Shown here one piece after another: positions 37,301 to 46,700 of a stretch of 64,000 nucleotides of DNA (the first letter of the stretch is position 1; every line of letters starts with the position of its first letter). The notes beneath the pieces were generated by a model, which ran no database searches, was not told the origin of the DNA, and saw nothing but the letters and a program-made list of their open reading frames with translations. This DNA is from Stichopus chloronotus (Eukaryota > Echinodermata > Holothuroidea > Aspidochirotida > Stichopodidae): contig CM037846.1 in assembly GCA_021234535.1 (NCBI GenBank), forward strand, positions 11,300,705 through 11,364,704, in the 5' to 3' direction. The translations under genes and the position numbers were made by a program.

Positions 37301-39545
37301 TCTCCTTGAGGCAAACAAACGAACAGAACATACCGCTAAGCTAAGCGTATGTAGACTGAATGGCAGGGACGCAACGTGCACGTATTAAAAGCCAGTAACT
37401 TACCCTCAAGGAGGGTGCTTCATTGTATCACTGTGACGTCACATGAAGGGGGTATATTAGCAAGGAATCATGAAGTGAAAAAATAAGACACATATAAACC
37501 TAGTTTAATATAGTTGCAATTCTTTCGTTTTCACCTGCATGATTACATGAAATGAAAAGCGAGGGTCTTTGCAATTGTGTTTAGTACATATTTTCTTGAA
37601 GAGGTTGGGGGGGGGGGGGTGGTTGGAGTGGCAAGGAACTACGATGGACTGTGTGAGTAAATGACCATATTTGGGAATTCCTGGGTACGTGACATGGGAG
37701 GGGATAGCCTATCAATTATTGATGATACCTTGTTTAAAATTCTGCCATACGCCCTGCCATCCTTTCTTTTCCCTGATCATAAATACTTTTGGATATTTTT
37801 GAGATAGCAGAAGTACTTCCTACAAACCATCGGTACCGTCGAAATTTTAAATTACAATGGAAGCGTCTGGCGTATTAAGAGCCATAATAACCACTCGTTG
37901 CATTCGTGTAATACATTCACAATAAATCTTGCTGTAAAAAACTTTTTTGGTGTCACTAACATGAATAATTCAGGTCTTTTTTTTTTAAATTTATTTTCTG
38001 CACAGGCAACGACCGACGAGATTTACACGACGGAGGAACTCCTGGAGGATCTAACGGACTGCACAGCGAAACAGGTTCTGGTGATAGCCGATCAGAGTTT
38101 CTCTGGGAGACTAGCTGAAGCTTTACAAGCCAGTGATTCACCGCACCCCAACGTTGCCATTTTCACCAGCGGATCGAAACACGACTATTCGTGGGATAGC
38201 GAACTGACGAACGAATGGGCACGGGCAAACCATACAGACTACTGTGTAACAACAATTTACGAGGTACTGTAACGTCTTCTTATTTTTTTTCTTTTAAGTG
38301 TGTAATTATACTTTTGGAGGTTGTGGGCACAAACTAATGTGCATCCCATTCAAACTATACTGCTCACAGCACAAATTAGCACAGATAATTATCTCTGAGT
38401 CTGGAATAGGAATAATCTTCCAAAAAATATAATACCGTAATGTAATCTTGTGGAAGCTCCATGAGTTTTGCTTGACCTCGGTTTCGGTCTGACGTCATTT
38501 TATGTCAGACCAGAACCTTAAGGGTACTTTCGGCTGCTATAGCGTGCTATGATTGGAACGTAGAGTCATTACCGATGATAATGTTAAATAGCACTGAATA
38601 CTCCCTAGGGTTAACTGGCTGCAACTAACTTTTTTACGTAGCATGTTGTTATTGACTAGATCTAATCGTAATTTCTAAATCGATATAGCCAGTAACTGAT
38701 TGTTCCCCCCCCCCCCCCGCCAACTACAGGTTTACCCCAAACCAGTGTCTGACTCAGGCTACCAGTTCGTCATTGCTAAAACTTTCCCTTCCTCTTCAAG
38801 AAAGCGAATGACAGTTGTTTATTGGTAGAGAGTGGACCAGTAGAAAATCAACTTGAAAGGAAGTTACGATGTGTGCAGGACCATTGAATTACATGCAGTT
38901 CGAGGGAATGAATAGCCCACTTACCCCTACCTCCCTACACACACTATGCACCGGTCAAAGCAGCCATAGTGGGTCTGAAGGATGAAGTGGAGTTGTACAT
39001 TAAAAAAAGGATAATTTTCAGCATGCGTATATGAAAATGTTTTGAGACAATTAGCCCACATCCTACATTGAAGTGTTATTGTCCTTCATTTTTGGGACGC
39101 ATTGTAGCATTTAAATGAACCAGAGAGGTGCAATTGAGATCATATTTTGATGTTTTTATTGTAATTTGCCCACCACAACTTAGGGGAATAAATTCATTAA
39201 TTGAAAGTGTGCTTGTAGGCTATATAGCTACATTGAAAGAAAATTTCATTATATTGAGATATTTCTCATGTTGGGAAAGTTATTTTTTTAGAGTTGTATA
39301 ATTACAAACCCACAATCGACAGTGTGTTGTAACTCCTGTCTTTTCAGGGATACGAAGATAGACTTACCTCAAGTCCACTGCTGTCCGAAGAAATGACTGG
39401 ATCTGCCAATGCCACTATTTTTGGCGCGCCGTGTGATCGTCTGGATTTTTACCAGAGACAGGATCTAAAGAACGCTTACATGGGATGTCAGAACCTGCCC
39501 GCCCGGTGCTGGTGGCCACCTCACAAACCCTGCGATAAAAAATGA
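21190..39545 (+). CDS. secreted cysteine-rich protein with degenerate C13 (legumain/caspase-like) domain
   Basis: Eight exons with mutually consistent splice phases (ends 1,0,2,0,1,0,0) give 581 residues. An in-frame TAA at 21,142 makes the ATG at 21,190 the first available start. A hydrophobic stretch at about residues 18-36 suggests secretion. A Ser/Thr-rich linker follows, then a cysteine-rich middle (about 100-318) with sequons such as NYT at 286. From about 320 a caspase/legumain-type fold is suggested by the strand QAILISGGWNRY, the helix RHADNVRAIYNMLRENGF, the strand SFFIYLNSPALTDG and the strand KQVLVIADQSFSG. In active relatives the last motif carries the nucleophilic Cys; here it is Ser461. 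The His-Gly motif after the preceding strand is replaced by Asn-Ser-Pro. DKDQNGLATTDE (424-435) fits a 12-residue EF-hand loop. I infer a non-proteolytic extracellular protein, probably calcium-binding. The family assignment rests on fold pattern, not a search. Confidence 0.82.
23583..23613 (+). repeat. (CT)n microsatellite
   Basis: Interrupted CT dinucleotide run in intron 1. Confidence 0.75.
23797..24392 (+). repeat. dispersed repeat family R2, copy 1
   Basis: Aligns along about 600 bases with 34,183-34,833 in the same orientation. Shared blocks include GAGACTAACATATGGTGAA, a run from ATGATTTGATTATTGCATGAT through AATTCAACACAAAATGTGTAC, and GGATAGGAAACAATATCTC. No protein coding is seen. 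The family name is unknown to me. Confidence 0.75.
28130..28352 (+). repeat. dispersed repeat family B, copy 3
   Basis: Same orientation as copy 1 and opposite to copy 2. It begins with paired G-run and C-run blocks, then GTTCCGCTCAGCC, a GTAGGCCTACG palindrome, the TTGTTGGTCATAATTGTCGA core and a GCTGCATACGGGCCTGCA end. Confidence 0.65.
29856..29977 (+). CDS. C13-like gene exon 2 (cysteine-rich region)
   Basis: Residues 175-215, including GECLQLAEKQRCRNR and CDINFIPLVYKVGDD. The acceptor is CAACAG and the donor GTAAGA. The exon supplies two bases to complete the codon begun in exon 1 and ends in phase 0. Confidence 0.83.
30258..30391 (+). CDS. C13-like gene exon 3 (cysteine-rich region)
   Basis: Residues 216-259 plus two bases of the next codon. 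It begins AKKEYFCKFYVTKIQ and ends near CIRRKGVP. The acceptor is a T-tract plus CAG and the donor GTAAGA. Confidence 0.8.
32929..33011. repeat. foldback repeat, copy 2 (intron 3)
   Basis: Begins GGAATGTTTTTG and ends CGACCAAACAACATTCC, with inner pairing through TTAATGT and ACATTGATAA blocks and CTACCTG/CCAGGTA. The downstream flank CTAATGAATATTAT and an ACGTTAAAACAATTA block match those of copies 1 and 3. Confidence 0.65.
33521..33662 (+). CDS. C13-like gene exon 4 (cysteine-rich region)
   Basis: Residues 260-307, with five Cys in ICRDD, FARCPEY, LHCELQ and RRCNEPR contexts and a glycosylation sequon NYT. Two AGs sit at the acceptor (CAG|AG|C). The second is required to keep the cysteine-rich frame in phase with exon 3. 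The donor is CAG|GTCAGT. Confidence 0.8.
33865..33946. repeat. foldback repeat, copy 3 (intron 4)
   Basis: Arms GGAATG-CTA-TTTGGTC-A-AAGGTCAT and ATGACCTT-C-GACCAAA-AA-CATTCC pair almost completely. The left arm contains GGTCAAAGGTCA, a DR1-like nuclear-receptor half-site pair. Downstream flanks (GTGAATAT and ATCAGAAAAATTA) match the other copies. Confidence 0.65.
34183..34833 (+). repeat. dispersed repeat family R2, copy 2 with CAT expansion
   Basis: Partner of 23,797-24,392. It differs mainly by an inserted TTTGAATTTTC duplication and a (CAT)n run at 34,342-34,392 that the other copy lacks. Confidence 0.75.
34342..34392 (+). repeat. (CAT)n microsatellite
   Basis: About 16 near-perfect CAT triplets with one CGT interruption, inside repeat R2 copy 2 in intron 4. 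Confidence 0.9.
35193..35379 (+). CDS. C13-like gene exon 5 (first strand and helix of the caspase-like fold)
   Basis: Residues 308-369. It carries CDQAILISGGWNRYTNV and RHADNVRAIYNMLRENGF, then IKTFFADSGD. This order (strand, glycine turn, RHADN helix, second strand) is the N-terminal signature of legumain/GPI8-type C13 domains. The donor is G|GTAAAT, phase 1. Confidence 0.85.
36290..36580 (+). repeat. dispersed repeat related to 4.69-5.06 kb
   Basis: Shares the GTGTACTACGGTTGGCAAAAA block and the CTATTTTCTTATTGCTTTCTACGC block with 4,690-5,060. It lies in intron 5. Just upstream, CGCCACC-GAT-GGTGGCG (36,210-36,226) is a perfect 7-bp-arm hairpin. Confidence 0.45.
36626..36807 (+). CDS. C13-like gene exon 6 (His-strand, motif lost; EF-hand loop start)
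   Basis: Residues 370-430. DIDKDGGKHTYP resembles a DxDxDG calcium loop. CVDSFFIYLNSPALTDG corresponds to the strand that ends in the catalytic His-Gly in active enzymes; no His is present. LLWDKDQNGL starts the EF-hand-like loop. The donor GTATGT falls within that loop. Confidence 0.85.
37272..37444. repeat. element bounded by TGACGTCACAT direct repeats, with internal foldback
   Basis: TGACGTCACAT occurs at 37,272 and again at 37,434. Inside, CTCCTTGAGG (about 37,302) pairs with CCTCAAGGAG (about 37,404). The left part, through GGCAAACAAACGAACAG, is also found diverged at 58,279-58,350. The flanking 11-mers could be a target-site duplication or simply shared sites. Confidence 0.35.
38006..38263 (+). 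CDS. C13-like gene exon 7 (nucleophile strand with Cys to Ser)
   Basis: Residues 431-516. It completes the EF-hand-like loop (ATTDE), then TTEELLEDLTDCTAKQVLVI and ADQSFSGRL. The DxCxSG-type nucleophile motif reads DQSFSG, with Ser461 in the Cys position. A further strand, HPNVAIFTSG, follows as expected for the fold. Acceptor CACAG, donor GTACTG, both phase 0. Confidence 0.87.
39348..39545 (+). CDS. C13-like gene exon 8 (C-terminus and stop)
   Basis: Residues 517-581, ending in a cysteine- and tryptophan-containing tail (GCQNLPARCWWPPHKPCDKK) and TGA at 39,543. It has a sequon, NAT, before IFGAPCDRL. The tail is basic and proline-rich, without a membrane anchor. Confidence 0.85.
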   Translation, partial: GYEDRLTSSPLLSEEMTGSANATIFGAPCDRLDFYQRQDLKNAYMGCQNLPARCWWPPHKPCDKK

Positions 39546-39612
39546 GCCTCGGTGTGATTGCTCATATAGCCTAAAAGTTCTGTTGAACAAGCCACACGGA
39601 TAGGGTTTACCT

Positions 39613-39618
39613 AATAAA
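39613..39618 (+). terminator. poly(A) signal for the C13-like gene
   Basis: AATAAA lies 68 bases after the stop codon. A second AATAAA at 39,826-39,831 could serve as an alternative end. Confidence 0.5.
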
Positions 39619-42600
39619 GAAGGCGATCGCGGGATTGCAAAAGAGGCTGTCCATTGTTTCCCACATATTTGACACAAATGGATCGATATCGTAGTAGCCT
39701 GTTTCGACTCCCTTGTCCCTCATTTAATATCGTACCGTGAGATCGTTACGGTTAGCGTTGAAATTAATGATCGACAATTTGTCAGGTGTACGAGAGAATC
39801 AAACAAATTTCGTGCTTATTTTCCTAATAAAAGCTTTCTCCCCTTATCAGAGACATGTCTTACTTCTTATTTGCCATTTTGGACATGAAACGTGAACTAT
39901 GGCCAGACCCGTGGCCGAATCGAAGTAGAAATATGGTGTGTGCGGGATGGGTTCCTACCGGCACATGTGACATTGTGTTTGCCTACGTTACGATGTCCCT
40001 ATCTGGACAACATACACGAAATCCTCACGTTTTACTTTTGAGGGGTTTCCCATTCACATCATGAGACATCAATATCATACCTGATAAAGATATGTTTACT
40101 GTAAGAGACACGAGGTAAAGGTTACGGTTTGAAAAGGATTTAGGACATGATATCAGGTTACGGCTTCATAATCATATTTTAACAAGTGAGTGAATATTCA
40201 TATACTGTTCATTTACTTAACAATGCAGACGAGAATAAGGGTGGCTTCATAGTGGTTTAGATTGGACACAGACAGCAAATATGACTTCCCCCAGAAAAGT
40301 TCATTACTTCATCGATACGGGAGGCAGGTCTTTTTGAAGAAAATAAATGTTAGCGAGATTGTAAATATTCAAATGGAATTTGTTGTACAAAAAAGAGTGT
40401 ATATCTATTGTTTAAAAGTATATATTATTGAATATTTTTGGTTCGCATTACTTTGAGAAAAAGAAAGAGCTTAAGCCCATGAAGTTTTGTAGGCCTGAAT
40501 TGAAGATTCTCAAAATTGTTTGAAACGATAAGTATTTAGCTGTTGCACCTTTTTTTGGTAAGTGAAAAAGGGGATTAGCTTTCTATCATTTTTCTTTTCA
40601 ACTTTTCATTGCAAATATTATCAATGTGCCGAAAGGAAAGATATATAGAGAGAAGTCTAGGAGAACAATTTTGTTTCTTTCTTTTCATTTTACAAGCTTT
40701 TTGAAGTTTTGTTTGAAAAAGCTTCGTTTTTTTTTTTAAAGAATTGTCCTCCTAGGAGTCTGTATTCAAAGGACGAACGACCGTAAAAGGTGTGGGTTTG
40801 TTACTTTTAATTACCGGGGATAGTCACTGAATGTCTTGGAGAGTTATGAAGAGGTAGATCAATGTAAGGTGAGGATCTTGGGAATATGAGGCCCAGTGGT
40901 GGAGGGGGGGGGGTGGACGATGAATGTGAATTAATGATAATTTAATTACAAAACGTCCACTCGCAAAGTCAATTGAGTCAGTTTCATACTTTCATATACA
41001 GAGTCGGCTAATAATAATTTACTCATGTACATATATGATAAGCCGTTTGCGATCGGTGAGCAATCGTGACTTTTCAAAAGACTTTTGGCGGAATCAATTT
41101 AAAATGAAGAGGAAGGTGAAGCTTTTCCCTTTTTAGGTACCTTTTTTTAGAACAAATTATGAAAAAAAAAAGACCCCGATCAACCCACCTCGTGATAGGT
41201 GTTTAGTTCCTCATACAATAGAATGTTAAGTTATAACACAATCATCATAACGTTTCGACAAGAGTTTTACGTCTTTTTTATTCCATTTCTGGCATTTTAA
41301 CTTATTTCTTTTCCACCAAAGTATCGGTGGATGTGACAAGCCTGGGGCCAGGGTGTTTGTGGAAAAACAAAACAAAACACAAACAAACACGGTCCATTCT
41401 TTTGTAAAATACTTTCAACACCAGGTAAAGAGTTGCTCTGTTGCATTCTCGTTCAGACAAATGTAATATACGCAACTTCACCTTTTCATGTCTTAGCAAT
41501 GTGCTTCTATCATGGATAGAAATGTTGACATTTAAATAAAACTAAAATCGATACAATGTGTTTTGACTGTATTTTTTTCACATACGATTTCATTTTCTCC
41601 CTTTTTTTCATCATAAACCTAATTATCTTCTCTCTCCTAAGGTGGACATAATCATGTTCTGTGCTAGTGACTGCTGTATCCAAGTGCTTTGTTTGGGTGT
41701 TAGGTGTAGTGACATGACTGAATGTCCTCAGATGCGATATGGTGCCACAAAAGTGTAAAATTGTGAATTTTCTTTTAAAATATTTCATTTTCATAAATAT
41801 AAATTCGCTATACATTATTTTTTTTTTTTGCCGACATTTTGGGTAATGATCCTGTTGGCCCCCCTCGGATATGCCAGTTGGTGCTGGCTGGATGGTTCCT
41901 TAGGTGACCTGTGATAAGTTTATCATTAGAGCTGCCTACAGCATCACAGTCACTGATCCCTTCCTTCCTCTCTGTGTCAAGAGACCCTCCGGTTGGGTCT
42001 CATAAACTATGACACATGGACCACTCTACAGATATCAAAGGAATGAATCAAGTAGCCTGGTATGGTTTCGTAAATGTTTCTCACTATCCAACAGGTCCTC
42101 TCACACTTAAAATCACTGTAGTAACAATTTAAATGCCCAGTTAGGTATCATAATCCAGTTTTCTCAACAGAACATTAACAGAACACAGGGAGAGGGTGGA
42201 CGCCACAGATGAATCCTATATGCCATCTCCTGGGAGGGTTTGATGGGGGGTTGTTAATTCCCATCTCCACGAATTTTTAGTAACTGAAATGTTAAATTAT
42301 GCAAATAGAGCCACTTAGATGCCAACTTCTTTCCAGCTGAGAGGAAATTTTGTAAGGGGAGGGGAATTTTTGGGGGGGACAGGTAATATTTCAAAGGGAA
42401 ATTTTCACTCGGGATGGGTTTAATCCCTAACATCTCCGTGAAGGACGCTAAATAAATAAGATGATTTGTTAAAGTTAGCTGGTTTGGTAAGGTTTAACAT
42501 AATTTCACACTCCAATCGACTGATAATTTACAGCTGTTATCAGAGTCCAGGCGCTGCAAATTGCAACTTCTTTCATGAAAATGAGATCTTACCATCTGAG

Positions 42601-42762
42601 TTTGTCTATCCTGTCGATATGACTAAATGTCTTTTTAATCTTTTTGCACCGTGAATTGTCTTATTTACCCAGAACTTTGTTCACAATTGTACTGGATTGA
42701 ACTTTTGGCATCAAACGTTTTTCAGTGGCCTAGTTTTCGACAAACACCAAGATAAAATAGCC

Positions 42763-42768
42763 TTTATT
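42763..42768 (-). terminator. VPS41: candidate poly(A) signal for VPS41
   Basis: TTTATT on the plus strand reads AATAAA on the minus strand, about 940 bases beyond the VPS41 stop. Other TTTATT strings occur further left, so this is only the nearest plausible one. Confidence 0.3.
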
Positions 42769-42956
42769 GGTAGTGGAAGTGTCCAAAACAAAGAGACTTT
42801 TTCCTGCAATTAAAATTCTCAGGCAAATTTCTCAACATTTGCATCCATCTCACAACACCAAGAGGGTGCTGTTTTCTGCATTCTGTGGGGTATATGGAGC
42901 CAGAAATTTTCTCCTAAATATAGCACCGATGGATGGTGGTGCCATGCTTTGATGAT

Positions 42957-43032
42957 CCTGCCGGAACAGACCTGTTCCTGCCGGAGTGGACCGGTTCAAT
43001 GGTCTGGCCTTGGCAGACCCCTGAACCGGTCC
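42957..43032. other. double hairpin downstream of VPS41
   Basis: GGAACAG-AC-CTGTTCC (42,963-42,978) is followed by GGACCGGTTCA (42,988-42,998) pairing perfectly with TGAACCGGTCC (43,022-43,032). A second inner stem, GGTCTG/CAGACC, lies inside the latter. If VPS41 transcripts end near 42,763, both hairpins would lie in its 3' untranslated region. Confidence 0.6.
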
Positions 43033-43703
43033 ATTTAAGATATCGTCTGTTACTAGAAGAAAGAGAATTCTGCAAACAAGCTTGTTTAAAAAGATTACAA
43101 TAGACGAGGAAAGGATGTGCAGAAATAGAGGTTAAATTTTAATATCGGTTTTTTATCAGAAAAAAGTAAGGTGAGAATCACTTTCAGGATACTGTACCCA
43201 ATACTTCATAATTATAAACATAATTGTGATAGTAAGTGAAGAACAACACATAGTGGTGAGAAATAAATGAACCTGCCACTGATTCCTACAACAGCTCAAG
43301 GCACTCTGCAATCAGAGAAAACCCTCTTCCATACAGTGGAGAAAATACATTTGAAAATTACCCACAATGCCATTCTTTCTTCATGTTCAACAAAGAAAGA
43401 GAACCCCTCCCATCTCTTCGAGAAACAGGTACTGACAACTCCCAGTCACAGCCAGGGGATGTTGAACACAAAAAAAAGCAGGCTGATGGAAATTCACTTC
43501 CATCCATCCCAAAGGACATTTTCAAACTTTTTCTTTCAGGGTGATCTAACATGTTTGCACGAATTGTCCCTAGAATATCATATCCACTGTTGAAAGAGAC
43601 TGCTGGAATGTGAGTAGGAATGATTCTAGCAGACCAATCCTGCACCAGTCTGGTCACCCATTTGGAGAGTTGATCGATATCTATACAGCCTGACGTGTCT
43701 GTA

Positions 43704-43769
43704 TCACCTCTTTATGATGGTACGTCCCCCAGGACCTTTCTTCTGTGAGTGGCAGATGATGCAATGTTC
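43704..43769 (-). CDS. VPS41: VPS41 last exon (RING second half, stop)
   Basis: Encodes EHCIICHSQKKGPGGRTIIK plus Arg and TGA. The CxxC pair completes the RING-H2 zinc ligands, and the GPG tail matches VPS41. The acceptor is TTTGCAG, phase 0. Confidence 0.9.
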   Translation of the reverse strand, partial: EHCIICHSQKKGPGGRTIIKR

Positions 43770-46700
43770 CTGCAAATAAAAACGTTTAAAGAGTATTGAA
43801 AAAATCTGATACTCTTCCTGACACGAACAGAAAGGGAAAACGAAATCAAGATTTTGACCACAGGAGTATGTTTTCACAGTATATGGAGGCACTGGGATAG
43901 GTACCACCGATTCAGTAGCAGTTTTTACCCAATTTGCAAGTCATTGTGAGAAATGTCCCAACAAGATTTGGTGAGAATAATGTCTAAAATCATCACTTTG
44001 CATTCGATTACTTAAAGCGTACAACAACAAAACTGATGGAAAGTGAAAATACAACTATGCAAATATTCTCATATATGACAGGTTTGATTCAATTAAAAAT
44101 ATCATTCCCAAATGGGTATCAATTAAGGAATAATCGTTCAAGTTTCCAGTCTGCTTTCTATGACAATTTTCTTTGGTAGAGCTTTGCTATTTTGATACAC
44201 AAATTTGAAGAAGTAACAGTTTTCTAACACTAACAAATGGGTACCACAGATTGCTAATACAGTCTACCCTCCCTTACGATGTTGTTATAAAAAGCAGTTT
44301 CACGAAATGCTTTGTTAGTCATACTGACAAGGCACAAACTTATGACAGAGTAGGAAATGCATAGCCTTGTAACAAATTTGAATGACACACTTAAATTCTC
44401 CAGAGATACTAGTACCAAACAATGCAAACAGCATCATAAAAAAAACTACAATTTCATTTTCAAGAATGAGGTTCACAAGTTTTTTCAATACAGACACATA
44501 TGATTGGGGCCAAATGTGTGATCTGCACCTGTTATGTGGCAGCCAAAAAATATCAATCAGCAGAGGCCCAAAAGACAAACCAAAACAGATGAAAAGTCAT
44601 CATTTACCACTTTTTGGTTGATGAGGCAATCTTCATGAAAGGCATGATGGCAGAAGAAGATGACGACAGATGGGTCGAGGGAATTAAGAAGAGGACTGTT
44701 GCAGAAGTTACAGCTCTGGGAGACTGAAAATAAAGAAAACATTCAGATTAGAGAAACATTTAGTGTGAAAAATTACAGTGCTAACCACTAATGGTGTGCA
44801 TGGGTCTGGTTTTCGATGTTAGGACCATCCGATTGTCGGTTTGGACTTGATCAAGACCACCTGAATCCGAAAAACAATCGTGCTGAGACCACCTGAGCAT
44901 ACTTAGTGTAATTGAGTATACTTACCATTAGTCTTTCAGTAAAAGCGAATCAAAACTTAACATTCGATTCCCAATATTACCGGAAAATGAAAAAAAAAAA
45001 AAAATCGAAAATTTGCATCTTTGCCTGATTCTTTGTTCTTCTTGGTTTGGGGTTAAAATGACTGACCAGGGCAAAATTTTAGCAAGAAAAAATGATTAGC
45101 ACCAACTACTAGTCAACTCTGATACTGATTAGCACTAACAAAAAATTGATAAGCACAACTCTTCCATTCCATATATAGTATGCAGGCATGATTGGTGTAC
45201 CTGTACAAACTGCATTTTGTAAACAATAAAACGATAGGCCTACAGTAATACTTGCACGATTTTGTATGATTACAATTATTTTGTATGATACTTGCATGAT
45301 TTTAGACATCTCCAAATTTAAATTCCAAGTCAGTGTTCTCTGTGTGGAGTGTGAATGCTATCATGAAGCGACTGCCTGGGAGGGGCTAAAAGGAAGGGGT
45401 TGCTTCACCTACCGAAATTTTTGCGAATAAGGATGCCAGATGATGTCACTTAGAGACTATTTCTTGCTACATTTGAATGGGCAGCACTCTACGGTCAACT
45501 TTTTGGCTGAGTGGAATTTAAATGGGGGGGGGGGTGGAATGTTTTAGGAGGTGGTTGCAATGTCAGAGGGCAGCAACTTTCACCCTCCTAACACCACTGA
45601 CGGAATTATTACAAACTTGGATTAAATGGTTGGTTATTGTTGCCACCAAAGTTAAACCTACAGGTGTTGTCAGTCCTACCCAATTTTTTTTCCATCCTAA
45701 CTCCCCACACACCCCTCCCCACTCCTCCCTTCCAGCTCTCAACTAAACTTTTCACTGGTATCTCTTCTCCCACAATACACTGCACACAAATGAGAGGATG
45801 CATGAAATACCTTCCATCCTCAGGCCTTTCCTCTGCATCTTGTTCAGCTTGTCCAATAATGAAAAGCAGTCAGAGACCAGGATATTCTTGCAGCCGTCTC
45901 TTAAAGATATCTGTTATAAGACCAGCAAAGGGTGTTAAAGATATTGATTAAATGAAACATCGTGGTGCTGGTTATGGTGCCAGCCATAATATCAGGTATG
46001 CCAGTCACAATATCAGGTATGCCAGTCATAACATCAGGTATGCCAGTTATAATATCAGGTATGCCAGTCACAACATCAGGTATGCCAGTCATAATATCAG
46101 GTATGCCTGTTACAATATCAGGTATGTCAGTCACAATATCAAGTATGCCAGTCAAAATATCAGGTATGCCAGTCAATATATCAGGTATGCCAGTCACAAT
46201 ATCAGGTATGCCAGTCACAACAGCAGGTATGCCAGTCATAATATCAGGTATGCCACTCACAATATCAGGTATGCCAGTCACAATATCAAGTATGTCAGTC
46301 AAAATATCAGGTATGCCACTCAATATATCAGGTATGCCAGTCACAATATCAGGTATGCCAGTCACAACAGCAGGTATGCCAATCATAATATCAGGTATGC
46401 CAGTCACAATATCAAGTATGTCAGTCAAAATATCAGGTATGCCACTCAATATATCAGGTATGCCAGTCACAATATCAGGTATGCCAGTCACAACAGCAGG
46501 TATGCCAGTCACAACATCAGGTATGAGATGGGAAGGAGAGATGACCCAAGGAACAGAAAAATAGGTCTCAGGACATGAGAGATACCTGCATTTCATTATT
46601 GTGACAATCCATAGTTTTGAAAAAAATATAAAGTGTTTTGCATGCGCAATTCAGAAATTGAAATTCGCAGAAAGTAAACAACTAACAATGCATTACCAGA

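Larger units (their letters stand above)
39832..43703. other. intergenic space between convergent genes
   Basis: No exon is recognised. It contains a poly-G run near 40,904, AT-rich sequence and the hairpin cluster at 42,957-43,032. The right part is probably the 3' untranslated region of the minus-strand VPS41 gene. Confidence 0.6.

Noticed and set aside
45901..46596. 231-codon minus-strand open frame and ~200-codon plus-strand frames of heptapeptide repeats
   Set aside because: They are the 21-bp minisatellite read in frame. The same DNA is open in several frames on both strands, and the region lies inside a VPS41 intron.
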